DNA from: an uncultured Lachnospiraceae bacterium
Lineage (GTDB): Bacteria > Bacillota > Clostridia > Lachnospirales > Lachnospiraceae
Assembly: GCA_902803245.1 (NCBI GenBank)
Contig: CADCPJ010000335.1
Span: 1 to 12,265 of the forward strand
Direction of reading: 5' to 3'
DNA: 12,265 nt
The notes beneath the pieces are model-generated. The model saw nothing but the letters and a program-made list of their open reading frames with translations, was not told where the DNA came from and ran no database searches. Below are positions 1 through 10,008 of this stretch, one piece after another. The position numbers were made by a program, and so were the translations under genes. The stretch's first letter is position 1, and every line of letters starts with the position of its first letter.

Positions 1-194
1 ATGAGGTCCGCCGCCTCCGTGTATTTTGCCGTCACCGCCGGCAGGTAGAGTTCTCCGCTCTCCCCGGCCATGACATCCGCTTCCGCGAGGATGCGGGTAT
101 AAGCGCTCTCAGTCTCCCGTCCCGCGCCGGATCTGCCGTAAGAAGGCAGTGCCATTCCGGCAATTCCGCCAACAAGCGCAAGTCCAAATGCCAT
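1..194 (-). CDS. Partial hypothetical exported or membrane-anchored protein (5' part only)
   Basis: This minus-strand reading frame starts at an ATG (194-192) and stays open for 64 codons to the left edge, so the C-terminus is missing. A GAGGGG element 9 nt upstream of the ATG is a fair ribosome binding site. The product begins MAFGLALVGGIAGMALPSYG, a Gly/Ala/Leu-rich hydrophobic stretch like a signal peptide or membrane anchor. A polar segment rich in Glu and Ala follows (ETESAYTRILAEADVMAGES). I do not recognise the family. In frame upstream lie codons for RKEGKK, which would make a good basic n-region. A GTG at 272 would include them, but it lies almost on top of a candidate promoter start point (-10 at 287-292), so I prefer the ATG. 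The gene lies beyond the rpoC terminator and is probably a separate unit. That it is a real gene is moderately supported; its function is unknown. Confidence 0.5.
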   Translation of the reverse strand, partial: MAFGLALVGGIAGMALPSYGRSGAGRETESAYTRILAEADVMAGESGELYLPAVTAKYTEAADL

Positions 195-286
195 AATCTT
201 TTTCCCCTCTTTTCTCCAGGCATCCCGTCCGTCTCCAAAGAAGATACACGTTTCCCTCTCATGAAGGCGCACTTGCCCGCGCCGGA

Positions 287-314
287 ATCATAGCGAAAAC
301 CGTTCAGCGAACAA
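287..314 (-). promoter_or_regulatory. Second candidate promoter for the left-hand gene
   Basis: On the minus strand, TTGTTC (314-309) and TATGAT (292-287) are separated by 16 nt. The -10 matches the sigma-A consensus at 5 of 6 positions; the -35 matches only in TTG. A start near 280 would leave a leader of about 85 nt before the ATG at 194. It is weaker than the candidate at 460-488. Confidence 0.3.
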
Positions 315-417
315 ATTCTCTGCCTGATTTTCACTCCGATTTCAGGGGGCCATATAGCCGCAAATGCGCGTCCATGTTGAGACAGACAGCCCATATTTGA
401 TTGACTTGTATTTATGG

Positions 418-440
418 AAAAACAGCGCCCCGAACGGGGC
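418..440 (-). terminator. Terminator-like hairpin in the leader of the left-hand gene
   Basis: The minus strand reads GCCCC-GTTC-GGGGC (440-427), then GCTG, then five T residues (422-418). The stem is only 5 bp, and the T-run starts four bases after it, so it would be a weak terminator. It lies about 13-35 nt downstream of the start point predicted for the promoter at 460-488. It could be a backup for the rpoC terminator, an attenuator, or a 5' stabilising hairpin. Confidence 0.35.
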
Positions 441-459
441 AATCAGGAATCCTTCATAT

Positions 460-488
460 ATTATCTGCCCGGAGCATGTGAATTGCAA
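460..488 (-). promoter_or_regulatory. Candidate sigma-A-type promoter for the left-hand gene
   Basis: The minus strand shows TTGCAA (488-483), a 17-nt spacer and GATAAT (465-460). The -10 matches at 5 of 6 positions and the -35 at 4 of 6. It lies downstream of the rpoC terminator, so it is well placed to restart transcription for the gene at 194. An inverted repeat lies immediately upstream (497-527). Predicted start is near 453. Confidence 0.45.
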
Positions 489-496
489 TCGCAAGA

Positions 497-527
497 TCTT
501 ACGGTTTTTGCGCGCCGGTTCGTAAGA
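497..527. repeat. Inverted repeat upstream of the candidate promoter
   Basis: TCTTACG (497-503) and CGTAAGA (521-527) are perfect 7-bp arms separated by 17 nt. The repeat ends 9 bases upstream of the -35 box at 483-488, where an activator could bind. A second pair, TTTTTGCGC (505-513) and GCGCAAAAA (541-549), overlaps it and runs into the A-tract of the rpoC terminator, so the two structures compete. Confidence 0.45.
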
Positions 528-544
528 ATATTACATTTGGGCGC

Positions 545-578
545 AAAAAAGCCGGGAGCGCATGCTCCCGGCTTTTTT
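545..578 (-). terminator. Strong intrinsic terminator after rpoC
   Basis: A perfect 9-bp stem, GCCGGGAGC / GCTCCCGGC (551-559 with 564-572), has a 4-nt loop and is flanked by A6 (545-550) and T6 (573-578). The stem therefore extends to 15 bp if the A/T tracts pair. It begins 16 nt after the rpoC stop codon. The symmetry lets it work in both directions, but the only gene reading into it here is rpoC. It marks the end of the rpoBC unit. Confidence 0.93.
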
Positions 579-594
579 GCTTTCCGTTATTCTC

Positions 595-4407
<3,813 letters not shown>

Positions 4408-4470
4408 ATGTACCTCCCAGATACGTTATAGCTGTCATCGGCTTCAAAACGAAATGGCGTCCGTAAGTGA

Positions 4471-7400
4471 TCACTCTTCTTCCGGGTCAATCAGCCCGCC
4501 GCCAAGGAAAGCCGCATCGGACTCCTCATCAATGAAATCGTCATCGTAGCTGGTGTCGTCGACAAGCTGCTCCTCTTCCTCCACGTTGACGAGCTGGCCG
4601 CTCTCCATATCGATCTGCTGCTGCATATATCCGCTGCCGGCAAAGTCGTCGTAGCTGGCGCCCCTGCCGCGGCTGTCGTCCATCTCCACCGAGCGGAAAT
4701 CCGTGTCGCCGTAATCGATGGTCTCCTTAAGCTGAACCTCCTCGCGCTTTTCATCCAGCACGCGGACGTCAAGGCCCAGGGACTGGAGCTCCTTTAAGAG
4801 CACCTTGAAGGACTCCGGGATTCCGGGGCTCGGGATGTTGTCACCCTTGATGATCGCCTCGTAGGTCTTCACTCTGCCGACGACATCGTCGGACTTCATG
4901 GTCAGAATTTCCTGCAGCGTGTAGGACGCGCCGTAAGCCTCTAAAGCCCAGACTTCCATTTCTCCGAACCGCTGTCCGCCAAACTGGGCTTTTCCGCCGA
5001 GCGGCTGCTGCGTGACCAGAGAATACGGTCCGGTGGAGCGGGCATGGATCTTGTCGTCCACCAGATGGTGCAGCTTCAGGTAGTGCATGTGGCCGATCGT
5101 CGTCGGCGCGTCGAAAAACTCACCGGTTCTTCCGTCTCTTAAGAGAACCTTTCCGTCTCTCGAGATCGGCACACCCTTCCAGAGTTCCCTGTGCTCCAGA
5201 TGGTCTCCGAGATACTGATACACACCCGGGTCGAGAATATCCCTGTACTTCGCCGTGAAATCCTCCCAGCTCGTATTGACGTAGTCGTTGGCCATCTCCA
5301 GGGTATCCTGGATATCAATTTCCTTGGCCCCGTCGAACACCGGGGTCGAGATATTGAAGCCGAGGGCCATGGCTGCAAGGCTCAGGTGGATCTCAAGGAC
5401 CTGCCCGATGTTCATGCGGGACGGGACGCCGAGCGGGTTCAGCACGATGTCGAGAGGACGGCCGTTCGGAAGATACGGCATGTCCTCGATCGGCAGAACG
5501 CGGGACACAACGCCCTTGTTTCCGTGCCGGCCGGCCATCTTGTCGCCGACCGAGATCTTTCTCTTCTGCGCGATATAGATTCTCACGGACTGATGAACGC
5601 CGGGGGGAAGCTCGTCGCCGTTTTCGCGGCTGAAGACCTTCGCATCCACGACGATTCCGTATTCGCCGTGAGGAACCTTTAAAGAGGTGTCTCTCACCTC
5701 CCGCTCCTTTTCGCCGAAGATCGCCCTAAGCAGTCTCTCCTCCGCGGTGAGCTCGGTCTCGCCCTTCGGGGTGACCTTTCCGACGAGGATATCTCCTGCG
5801 CGGACCTCGGCGCCTATGCGGATGATTCCGCGGTCGTCCAGATCCTTCAGGGCCTCGTCGCCCACGCCGGGAACGTCGCGGGTGATCTCCTCGGGTCCGA
5901 GCTTGGTGTCGCGGGACTCGGACTCATATTCCTCGATGTGTACGGATGTGTACACGTCGTCCCGGACAAGCCGCTCCGACAGGAGGACGGCGTCCTCGTA
6001 GTTGTAGCCTTCCCATGTCATGAATCCGATCAGAGGGTTCTTTCCGAGGGCCAGCTCTCCGCCGCAGGTGGAAGGCCCGTCAGCGATAACCTGATTGGGC
6101 TCAACATGGTCGCCCTTGCTGACGATCGGCTTCTGGTTGTAGCAGTTGCTCTGGTTCGAGCGAAGGAACTTCGTGAGGTGGTACTTGTCCAGCTGCCCCT
6201 CATCGGACATCACCGTGATGTCCGTCGATGTGACGGACAGAACCGTACCCGCCCGCTTTGCGAGCATGCACACGCCGGAGTCCACCGCAGCCTTCTCCTC
6301 CATGCCGGTTCCGACCGCCGGGGCCTCTGTCGTAAGAAGCGGGACGGCCTGTCTCTGCATGTTGGATCCCATGAGGGCGCGGTTCGCGTCGTCGTTCTGC
6401 AGGAACGGGATGAGGGACGTCGCAACGGAGAAGACCATCTTCGGGGAGACGTCCATGTAGTCAAAGAGACCTCTCTCCCAGGCCTGCGTCACATCCCTGT
6501 AGCGGCCCGAGACGTTCCTGTGGACAAAATGTCCCTCTGCGTCAAGCGGCTCGGAAGCCTGTGCGACGTGGTAGTTGTCCTCCTCGTCGGCGGTCATATA
6601 GACCACCTCGTTCGTGACGACGGGATTCTTCGAATCCACGCTCTTGTCGATCCGGCGGAAAGGCGCCTCCACGAAGCCGTACTGATTGATCCGGGCATAG
6701 CACGCCAGCGAGTTGATGAGGCCGATGTTCGGACCTTCCGGCGTCTCGATGGGGCACATCCGCCCGTAATGGGTGTAGTGAATATCGCGGACCTCGAATC
6801 CTGCGCGGTCACGGGAGAGTCCTCCGGGACCAAGCGCGGACAGACGCCTCTTGTGCGTCAGTTCTCCGAGGGGGTTGTTCTGGTCCATGAACTGGGACAG
6901 CTGTGAGGAGCCGAAGAACTCCTTGATCGCAGCCGTCACGGGCTTCACGTTGATGAGGGACTGCGGGGTCACGGTGTCCGTGTCCTGCGTCTGCATGCGC
7001 TCGCGGACGACGCGCTCCATTCTGGACAGACCGATCCGGAACTGGTTCTGAAGCAGCTCTCCCACTGCGCGGATCCGGCGGTTTCCGAGATGGTCGATGT
7101 CGTCGTCATTGCCGATCCCGTATTCCAGATGGATGTTGTAGTTGATCGAGGCAAAGATATCCTCGCGGGTGATGTGCTTCGGGATCAGCTCATGAATCCT
7201 TCTCTTAATGGTCTTGTCCAGCTCGTCTCCGGACACGCCGCTGGAAAGAATCTCTTTCAGAACAGGATAGTAGACGAGCTCCGTGATGCCGAGCTCTCTC
7301 TTTCTCTCCTCCGTCATATCCGGGATCCAGCTCTCGATCTCGACCATCATCGAGGAGAGAACCTTTGTCTCCGTAAACTGTTCCTCGCCCTTTATGTCCT

Positions 7401-8409
7401 TGTAGTGGGCGCGGACCATGACGGAAGGAACCGCCTCGTTCTGGATGCGGTCCGCGATCTCTTTCGTCACAAGAGTGCCTGCCTCTGCGATCACCTCGCC
7501 CGTCTCCGGGTTCACGACGTCCTCAGCCAGGGCAAAATTCCGGATTCTGTTGCGGAATAAGAGCTTTTTGTTGTACTTGTACCTTCCGACCTTCGCCAGA
7601 TCATATCTTCTCGGGTCAAAGAAGAGATTCTGCACCTGCTGGAGCGCCGAATCGAGGGCAAGAGGCTCGCCCGGGCGGATCTTTTTGTACAGCTCAAGAA
7701 GGCCCTCGTTGTAATTCGTGGCCTGGTCCTTCGTAAAGCTGCTCAGGATCTTCGGCTCCTCGCCGAACATCTCGATGATCTCCTCATTCGTCCCGACGCC
7801 GAGGGCGCGGATGAGAACCGTGACCGGGACTTTCCTCGTGCGGTCCACGCGGACGTAGAACACGTCGTTGGAGTCCGTCTCATACTCAAGCCAGGCTCCG
7901 CGGTTCGGGATCACGGTGCAGGAATAGAGCTGCTTTCCGTTCTTATCATGACTGATATTGTAATAGATACCGGGGGATCGGACGAGCTGGCTGACGATGA
8001 CCCGCTCTGCGCCGTTGATAATAAAGGTGCCTGTCTCCGTCATGATGGGGAGCGTGCCCATGAATTCCTCATGCTCCTTGATCTCCCCGTTCTCTTTATT
8101 GAGAAGGCGTACAGTCACCTTGAGGGGCGCTTCGTAGTTGGCGTCGCGCTCCTTGCACTCCTCGATCGGATATTTGATTTCATCCCTGCAGAGCCTGAAA
8201 TCCACGAATTCGAGGCTCAGCTTTCCGGAATAATCCTCGATCGGAGAAATATCTGCAAAGATCTCCTTTAATCCATCGGTGACAAACCAGTTGTATGAGT
8301 CCTTCTGAACCTCGATCAGGTTCGGGATCTCAAGCACCTCTTTCTGGCGCTGGTAGGTCATACGGATCGATCGTCCGGACTTGATAGGACGAATTCTGTT
8401 TTTCTCCAT
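4471..8409 (-). CDS. rpoB: DNA-directed RNA polymerase subunit beta
   Basis: The beta subunit pairs with beta' in core RNA polymerase and holds the rifampicin pocket. The product is 1312 residues from MEKNRIRPI, the usual clostridial N-terminus. The frame is open 38 codons further up, to 8523, but those codons would cover the promoter and leader hairpins, so ATG 8409 is chosen. The rifampicin region (500-531) reads like wild type. Q506, D509, H519, R522 and S524 correspond to E. coli Q513, D516, H526, R529 and S531. Other conserved blocks are [16 protein letters not shown] (550-565), [12 protein letters not shown] (955-966) and [20 protein letters not shown] (1135-1154). The C-terminus (1274-1312) is acidic, with 17 Asp/Glu of 39. 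The gene has its own promoter (8502-8530), downstream of the rplL terminator. Confidence 0.99.
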   Translation of the reverse strand: MEKNRIRPIKSGRSIRMTYQRQKEVLEIPNLIEVQKDSYNWFVTDGLKEIFADISPIEDYSGKLSLEFVDFRLCRDEIKYPIEECKERDANYEAPLKVTVRLLNKENGEIKEHEEFMGTLPIMTETGTFIINGAERVIVSQLVRSPGIYYNISHDKNGKQLYSCTVIPNRGAWLEYETDSNDVFYVRVDRTRKVPVTVLIRALGVGTNEEIIEMFGEEPKILSSFTKDQATNYNEGLLELYKKIRPGEPLALDSALQQVQNLFFDPRRYDLAKVGRYKYNKKLLFRNRIRNFALAEDVVNPETGEVIAEAGTLVTKEIADRIQNEAVPSVMVRAHYKDIKGEEQFTETKVLSSMMVEIESWIPDMTEERKRELGITELVYYPVLKEILSSGVSGDELDKTIKRRIHELIPKHITREDIFASINYNIHLEYGIGNDDDIDHLGNRRIRAVGELLQNQFRIGLSRMERVVRERMQTQDTDTVTPQSLINVKPVTAAIKEFFGSSQLSQFMDQNNPLGELTHKRRLSALGPGGLSRDRAGFEVRDIHYTHYGRMCPIETPEGPNIGLINSLACYARINQYGFVEAPFRRIDKSVDSKNPVVTNEVVYMTADEEDNYHVAQASEPLDAEGHFVHRNVSGRYRDVTQAWERGLFDYMDVSPKMVFSVATSLIPFLQNDDANRALMGSNMQRQAVPLLTTEAPAVGTGMEEKAAVDSGVCMLAKRAGTVLSVTSTDITVMSDEGQLDKYHLTKFLRSNQSNCYNQKPIVSKGDHVEPNQVIADGPSTCGGELALGKNPLIGFMTWEGYNYEDAVLLSERLVRDDVYTSVHIEEYESESRDTKLGPEEITRDVPGVGDEALKDLDDRGIIRIGAEVRAGDILVGKVTPKGETELTAEERLLRAIFGEKEREVRDTSLKVPHGEYGIVVDAKVFSRENGDELPPGVHQSVRIYIAQKRKISVGDKMAGRHGNKGVVSRVLPIEDMPYLPNGRPLDIVLNPLGVPSRMNIGQVLEIHLSLAAMALGFNISTPVFDGAKEIDIQDTLEMANDYVNTSWEDFTAKYRDILDPGVYQYLGDHLEHRELWKGVPISRDGKVLLRDGRTGEFFDAPTTIGHMHYLKLHHLVDDKIHARSTGPYSLVTQQPLGGKAQFGGQRFGEMEVWALEAYGASYTLQEILTMKSDDVVGRVKTYEAIIKGDNIPSPGIPESFKVLLKELQSLGLDVRVLDEKREEVQLKETIDYGDTDFRSVEMDDSRGRGASYDDFAGSGYMQQQIDMESGQLVNVEEEEQLVDDTSYDDDFIDEESDAAFLGGGLIDPEEE

Positions 8410-8418
8410 TCGACGTTT

Positions 8419-8424
8419 CACCCC
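8419..8424 (-). promoter_or_regulatory. Atypical ribosome binding site that decides the rpoB start
   Basis: The minus strand reads GGGGTG, 9 nt before ATG 8409. It is a weaker match to the anti-Shine-Dalgarno than the AGGAGG-like sites of the neighbouring genes. It contains an in-frame GTG (8421-8419) that is a possible but less likely start. Confidence 0.6.
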
Positions 8425-8453
8425 GTATTTCTTTATATTTATTACGGCGCAGC

Positions 8454-8497
8454 GGATTTTAAGCACAAAAATCCACAATGCACCATAATAGTGCATT
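8454..8497 (-). promoter_or_regulatory. Tandem 21-nt hairpins in the rpoB 5' leader
   Basis: Two perfect inverted repeats lie side by side, 2 nt apart. On the minus strand they are AATGCAC-TATTATG-GTGCATT (8497-8477) and GGATTTT-TGTGCTT-AAAATCC (8474-8454). Each has a 7-bp stem and a 7-nt loop. The first begins within a few bases of the predicted transcription start (about 8495), so it would sit at the extreme 5' end of the mRNA. Neither is followed by a T-run, so they are not terminators. They could protect the 5' end or serve as a binding site; no known leader family is recognised. Confidence 0.6.
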
Positions 8498-8501
8498 CTC
8501 A

Positions 8502-8530
8502 AGACTAGCACACCGGGATGCAAATGTCAA
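8502..8530 (-). promoter_or_regulatory. Promoter of the rpoB-rpoC unit
   Basis: The minus strand has a perfect TTGACA (8530-8525), a 17-nt spacer and TAGTCT (8507-8502) preceded by TGC, an extended -10. An A-rich tract lies just upstream of the -35 box. It sits between the rplL terminator and rpoB, so rpoBC can be transcribed independently of the ribosomal genes. Predicted start is near 8495, giving a leader of about 86 nt. Confidence 0.75.
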
Positions 8531-8561
8531 AGGCTTTTTTAAGAAAAAACATCGGCCATTC

Positions 8562-8597
8562 AGAAAAAAGACACCGGAGATGTTCCCCGGTGTCTTT
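8562..8597 (-). terminator. Intrinsic terminator after rplL
   Basis: An 11-bp perfect stem, AAAGACACCGG / CCGGTGTCTTT on the minus strand (8597-8587 with 8577-8567), has a 9-nt loop and runs into a T-run (8569-8564). It starts 22 nt after the rplL stop. It ends the rplJL transcript, and any read-through would contribute to rpoBC. The opposite strand has no T-run after the stem, so it acts only for leftward transcription. Confidence 0.92.
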
Positions 8598-8619
8598 GGT
8601 GGAATTTCATTTCCCTCAA

Positions 8620-8997
8620 TTATTTCAGAGTGACCTTCGCGCCGACTTCCTCGAGCTTCTTCTTCAGGTCCTCTGCAGCGTCCTTGTCGAGCTGTTCCTT
8701 GACTACCTTCGGAGCGGAGTCAACAAGCTCTTTCGCTTCCTTGAGGCCGAGTCCGGTAGCTTCGCGGACAACCTTGATTACCTTGACCTTGGATGCGCCG
8801 ACATCTGTCAGCTCGACATCAAACTCTGTCTTCTCCTCAGCTGCCTCAGCGGCACCTGCTGCAGGTCCTGCAACAACAACACCGGCTGCTGCGGAAACGC
8901 CGAATTCCTCTTCGCAAGCCTTGACCAGGTCGTTGAGCTCTGTGACGGTGAGCTCCTTGATCGCTGCGATAAATTCCTCTGTGGTTAACTTAGCCAT
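8620..8997 (-). CDS. rplL: 50S ribosomal protein L7/L12
   Basis: L7/L12 forms the multi-copy stalk that recruits translational GTPases. The product is 125 residues, the normal length. Residues 1-34 are the N-terminal dimerisation and L10-binding helices. About 35-52 is the Ala/Gly-rich flexible hinge ([20 protein letters not shown]), and 55-125 is the globular C-terminal domain with the conserved [16 protein letters not shown] segment. The start is an ATG preceded by AGGAGG. An AU-rich stretch just upstream of that site should keep it open and favours high translation. This fits the need for several L12 copies per L10. The gene follows rplJ after 121 nt and is closed by its own terminator. 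Confidence 0.98.
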   Translation of the reverse strand: MAKLTTEEFIAAIKELTVTELNDLVKACEEEFGVSAAAGVVVAGPAAGAAEAAEEKTEFDVELTDVGASKVKVIKVVREATGLGLKEAKELVDSAPKVVKEQLDKDAAEDLKKKLEEVGAKVTLK

Positions 8998-9045
8998 CGT
9001 AGAATCCTCCTGTTAAGATTTTTTCAAATTATCTTTTAAAATGTG

Positions 9046-9094
9046 ATGTGTGCCGGGCACACATGTCCCGCGGCCTGCAAAAGGGCCGTCATGT
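9046..9094 (-). promoter_or_regulatory. Intercistronic hairpins between rplJ and rplL
   Basis: ATGTGTGC (9046-9053) and GCACACAT (9057-9064) form a perfect 8-bp stem with a 3-nt loop. Overlapping it, ACATG (9061-9065) pairs with CATGT (9090-9094) and CGGCC (9071-9075) with GGCCG (9084-9088). The two structures share 9061-9064 and cannot form completely at the same time. No T-run follows, so termination is unlikely. RNA processing or stabilisation that raises rplL over rplJ is a plausible role, but this is inference. Confidence 0.5.
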
Positions 9095-9118
9095 AAGTTC
9101 ATGCCGCTTCAGGGCGCT

Positions 9119-9640
9119 TTATTCCGCTGCCGGAGCTGCCTCTTCCGCTGCCGGTGAGCCGTCCTTCTCCGCAATCTGCTTGATCACGCGGGCGAAGTTC
9201 GCGACCGGAGACTGCATGCTGCCAAAGAGTCTGCCGAGCAGGACTTCTCTGGACGGGATGTTCGCCATTTCCTGAAGCTTCGCGGGATCAGCATACTGTC
9301 CCTCAATCACGCCTCCGACGAAGTTGAAGCACTTGTGTGCCTTTACGTACTTCGCAAGAATCTTCTCCGCAACAATCGGATCATCCTTGGAGACGGCGAG
9401 CGCATTCGGTCCGTCGAGATGCTGATCGAGCTCTGCAAATTCAGTCCCCTCGAAAGCGCGCTTCATCATGGTATTTTTATATACCTTGTAGTACACGCCC
9501 GCTTCGCGGAGCTCCTTGCGGAGAGCCGTATCCTGCTCCACCGTGAGGCCGAGGTACTGAACGAGCACTGCTGCCTGAGCGCCGCTTACGCAGTCCGCGA
9601 TCTCCTTGATCACCGGCGCCTTCAGTTCTACCTTTGCCAT
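9119..9640 (-). CDS. rplJ: 50S ribosomal protein L10
   Basis: L10 anchors the L7/L12 stalk to 23S rRNA and, as the L10(L12)4 complex, represses its own operon. The product is 173 residues, normal for the family. The N-terminal globular domain (about 1-130) contains the RNA-binding segment YKVYKNTMMKRA (51-62). A C-terminal helix (about 130-158), which binds L12 dimers, is followed by an Ala/Glu tail (SPAAEEAAPAAE). The ATG is preceded by AAGGAGG at 10 nt. It is first in a two-gene unit with rplL, and its leader carries the L10 binding element and an attenuator (9723-9894). Confidence 0.98.
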   Translation of the reverse strand: MAKVELKAPVIKEIADCVSGAQAAVLVQYLGLTVEQDTALRKELREAGVYYKVYKNTMMKRAFEGTEFAELDQHLDGPNALAVSKDDPIVAEKILAKYVKAHKCFNFVGGVIEGQYADPAKLQEMANIPSREVLLGRLFGSMQSPVANFARVIKQIAEKDGSPAAEEAAPAAE

Positions 9641-9696
9641 GAGCTGTTTTCCTCCTTCTTTCGTAATTGATGCTGTTCTTTATGCCGGCGCCGCAT

Positions 9697-9745
9697 CCCG
9701 CGCCAAAAGTGAAGCAACAAGTCAAAAAATACCCCGCGCCAAAAG
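9697..9745 (-). repeat. 13-bp direct repeat across the rplJ attenuator
   Basis: The sequence CTTTTGGCGCGGG on the minus strand occurs at 9745-9733 and again at 9709-9697. The first copy makes the loop and 3' arm of the terminator. The second lies past the T-run and can also fold into a local GGCGC/GCGCC hairpin (9687-9691 with 9700-9704). The second copy could in principle offer an alternative partner for the terminator 5' arm. Confidence 0.65.
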
Positions 9746-9756
9746 ACGCGAGGTAT
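9724..9756 (-). terminator. Attenuator terminator in the L10 leader
   Basis: On the minus strand, ATACCTCGCG (9756-9747) pairs with CGCGGGGTAT (9738-9729) over 10 positions, one a U-G wobble, around an 8-nt loop. Five T residues follow (9728-9724). The 5' arm can instead pair upstream (GCGCGA-ATAT at 9777-9768), which would block this hairpin and allow read-through into rplJ. Confidence 0.9.
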
Positions 9757-9831
9757 ATTATGATCCCATATTCGCGCCGCCGGCACTCCCCGTGTGACGG
9801 GATGCCGCCTGCGGCCGCCCTGAAATCAAAT

Positions 9832-9888
9832 CCTCGGCAGGCGTCTTAAGCCTTACGTCCCATGAGGGACACCTGCTGTCTTCGGCTT
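9832..9888 (-). promoter_or_regulatory. L10(L12)4-binding kink-turn element
   Basis: The minus strand carries the conserved blocks CCGAAGACAGCAGG and CCTGCCGAGG. These are the hallmark of Firmicutes L10 leaders and resemble the L10 site in 23S rRNA. GCAGG pairs with CCTGC, and an apical GTCCC-TCAT-GGGAC hairpin lies between them. The 3' arm CGCCTGC (9843-9837) is also perfectly complementary to GCAGGCG downstream (9812-9806). That gives an alternative fold that would break the protein site. Confidence 0.88.
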
Positions 9889-9900
9889 GATGCGATGAAT

Positions 9901-9930
9901 ACTTTACCATCTGCGCGATGCAGATGTCAA
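9901..9930 (-). promoter_or_regulatory. Promoter of the rplJ-rplL unit, with an inverted repeat in the spacer
   Basis: The minus strand has TTGACA (9930-9925), an 18-nt spacer and TAAAGT (9906-9901), with TGG before the -10 making it an extended type. The spacer is filled by the inverted repeat CATCTGC-ATCGC-GCAGATG (9926-9908), which reaches from the last bases of the -35 box to the TG of the extended -10. The predicted start is near 9894, a few bases before the conserved L10 leader core. The -35 and spacer closely match those of the rpoB promoter. Confidence 0.75.
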
Positions 9931-9962
9931 GCACCGTTTTCTATTTGTTTTGCAGCCGTTCA

Positions 9963-9984
9963 GCACGCCCGGCACCCGGGATGC
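9963..9984 (-). other. GC-rich hairpin after rplA, not a canonical terminator
   Basis: On the minus strand GCATCCCGG (9984-9976) pairs with CCGGGCGTGC (9972-9963) through nine pairs with one bulge and a 3-nt loop, starting 24 nt after the rplA stop. It is followed by TGAACGGCTG with no T-run. It may protect the 3' end of the rplA message or cause pausing. Rho-independent termination here is doubtful. Confidence 0.5.
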
Positions 9985-10008
9985 TTCATTTTCATGAGAG
10001 GCAATGCA

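Larger units (their letters stand above)
195..544. other. Non-coding gap between the rpoC terminator and the partial left-hand gene
   Basis: About 350 bases with no convincing gene. Both strands have open frames here, but they lack good ribosome binding sites and recognisable protein content. The region holds an inverted repeat at 497-527, a candidate minus-strand promoter at 460-488, a terminator-like hairpin at 418-440 and a second weaker promoter candidate at 287-314. I recognise no known riboswitch or T-box element in it. Confidence 0.55.
9723..9894 (-). ncRNA. L10 leader: autoregulatory 5' leader of rplJ-rplL
   Basis: This is the transcribed leader from the predicted start (about 9894) to the attenuator. 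It contains, in order, the L10 binding element (9888-9832), a GC-rich hairpin (minus-strand GGCATCCCG pairing with the distal GTGCC segment, within about 9805-9781), a candidate antiterminator (9777-9746) and the terminator (9756-9723). In Firmicutes the L10 leader family controls rplJL by transcription attenuation when excess L10(L12)4 binds. Sequence and position fit that family. About 80 nt follow between the attenuator and the rplJ ATG. Confidence 0.88.

Noticed and set aside
195..272. GTG start at 272 for the left-hand gene
   Set aside because: There is no clear ribosome binding site and it lies within about 10 bases of a candidate transcription start. It is kept only as an alternative because it would add a basic n-region.
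5938..6906. Long plus-strand open frame (322 codons) opposite rpoB
   Set aside because: It is wholly antisense to conserved rpoB codons, has no ribosome binding site or recognisable domain, and is the expected mirror of G+C-rich codon use.
8410..8523. Upstream extension of RpoB to a start at 8523
   Set aside because: The extra 38 codons would cover the promoter -10 and both leader hairpins, and the family begins at MEKNRIRP with a ribosome binding site at 8419-8424.
8620..9016. Open frames on the plus strand opposite rplL
   Set aside because: They are Ser/Ala-rich antisense shadows of a confirmed ribosomal gene.
9963..9984. Hairpin after rplA as an intrinsic terminator
   Set aside because: The stem is strong but no T-run follows, so it does not meet the requirement for Rho-independent termination.
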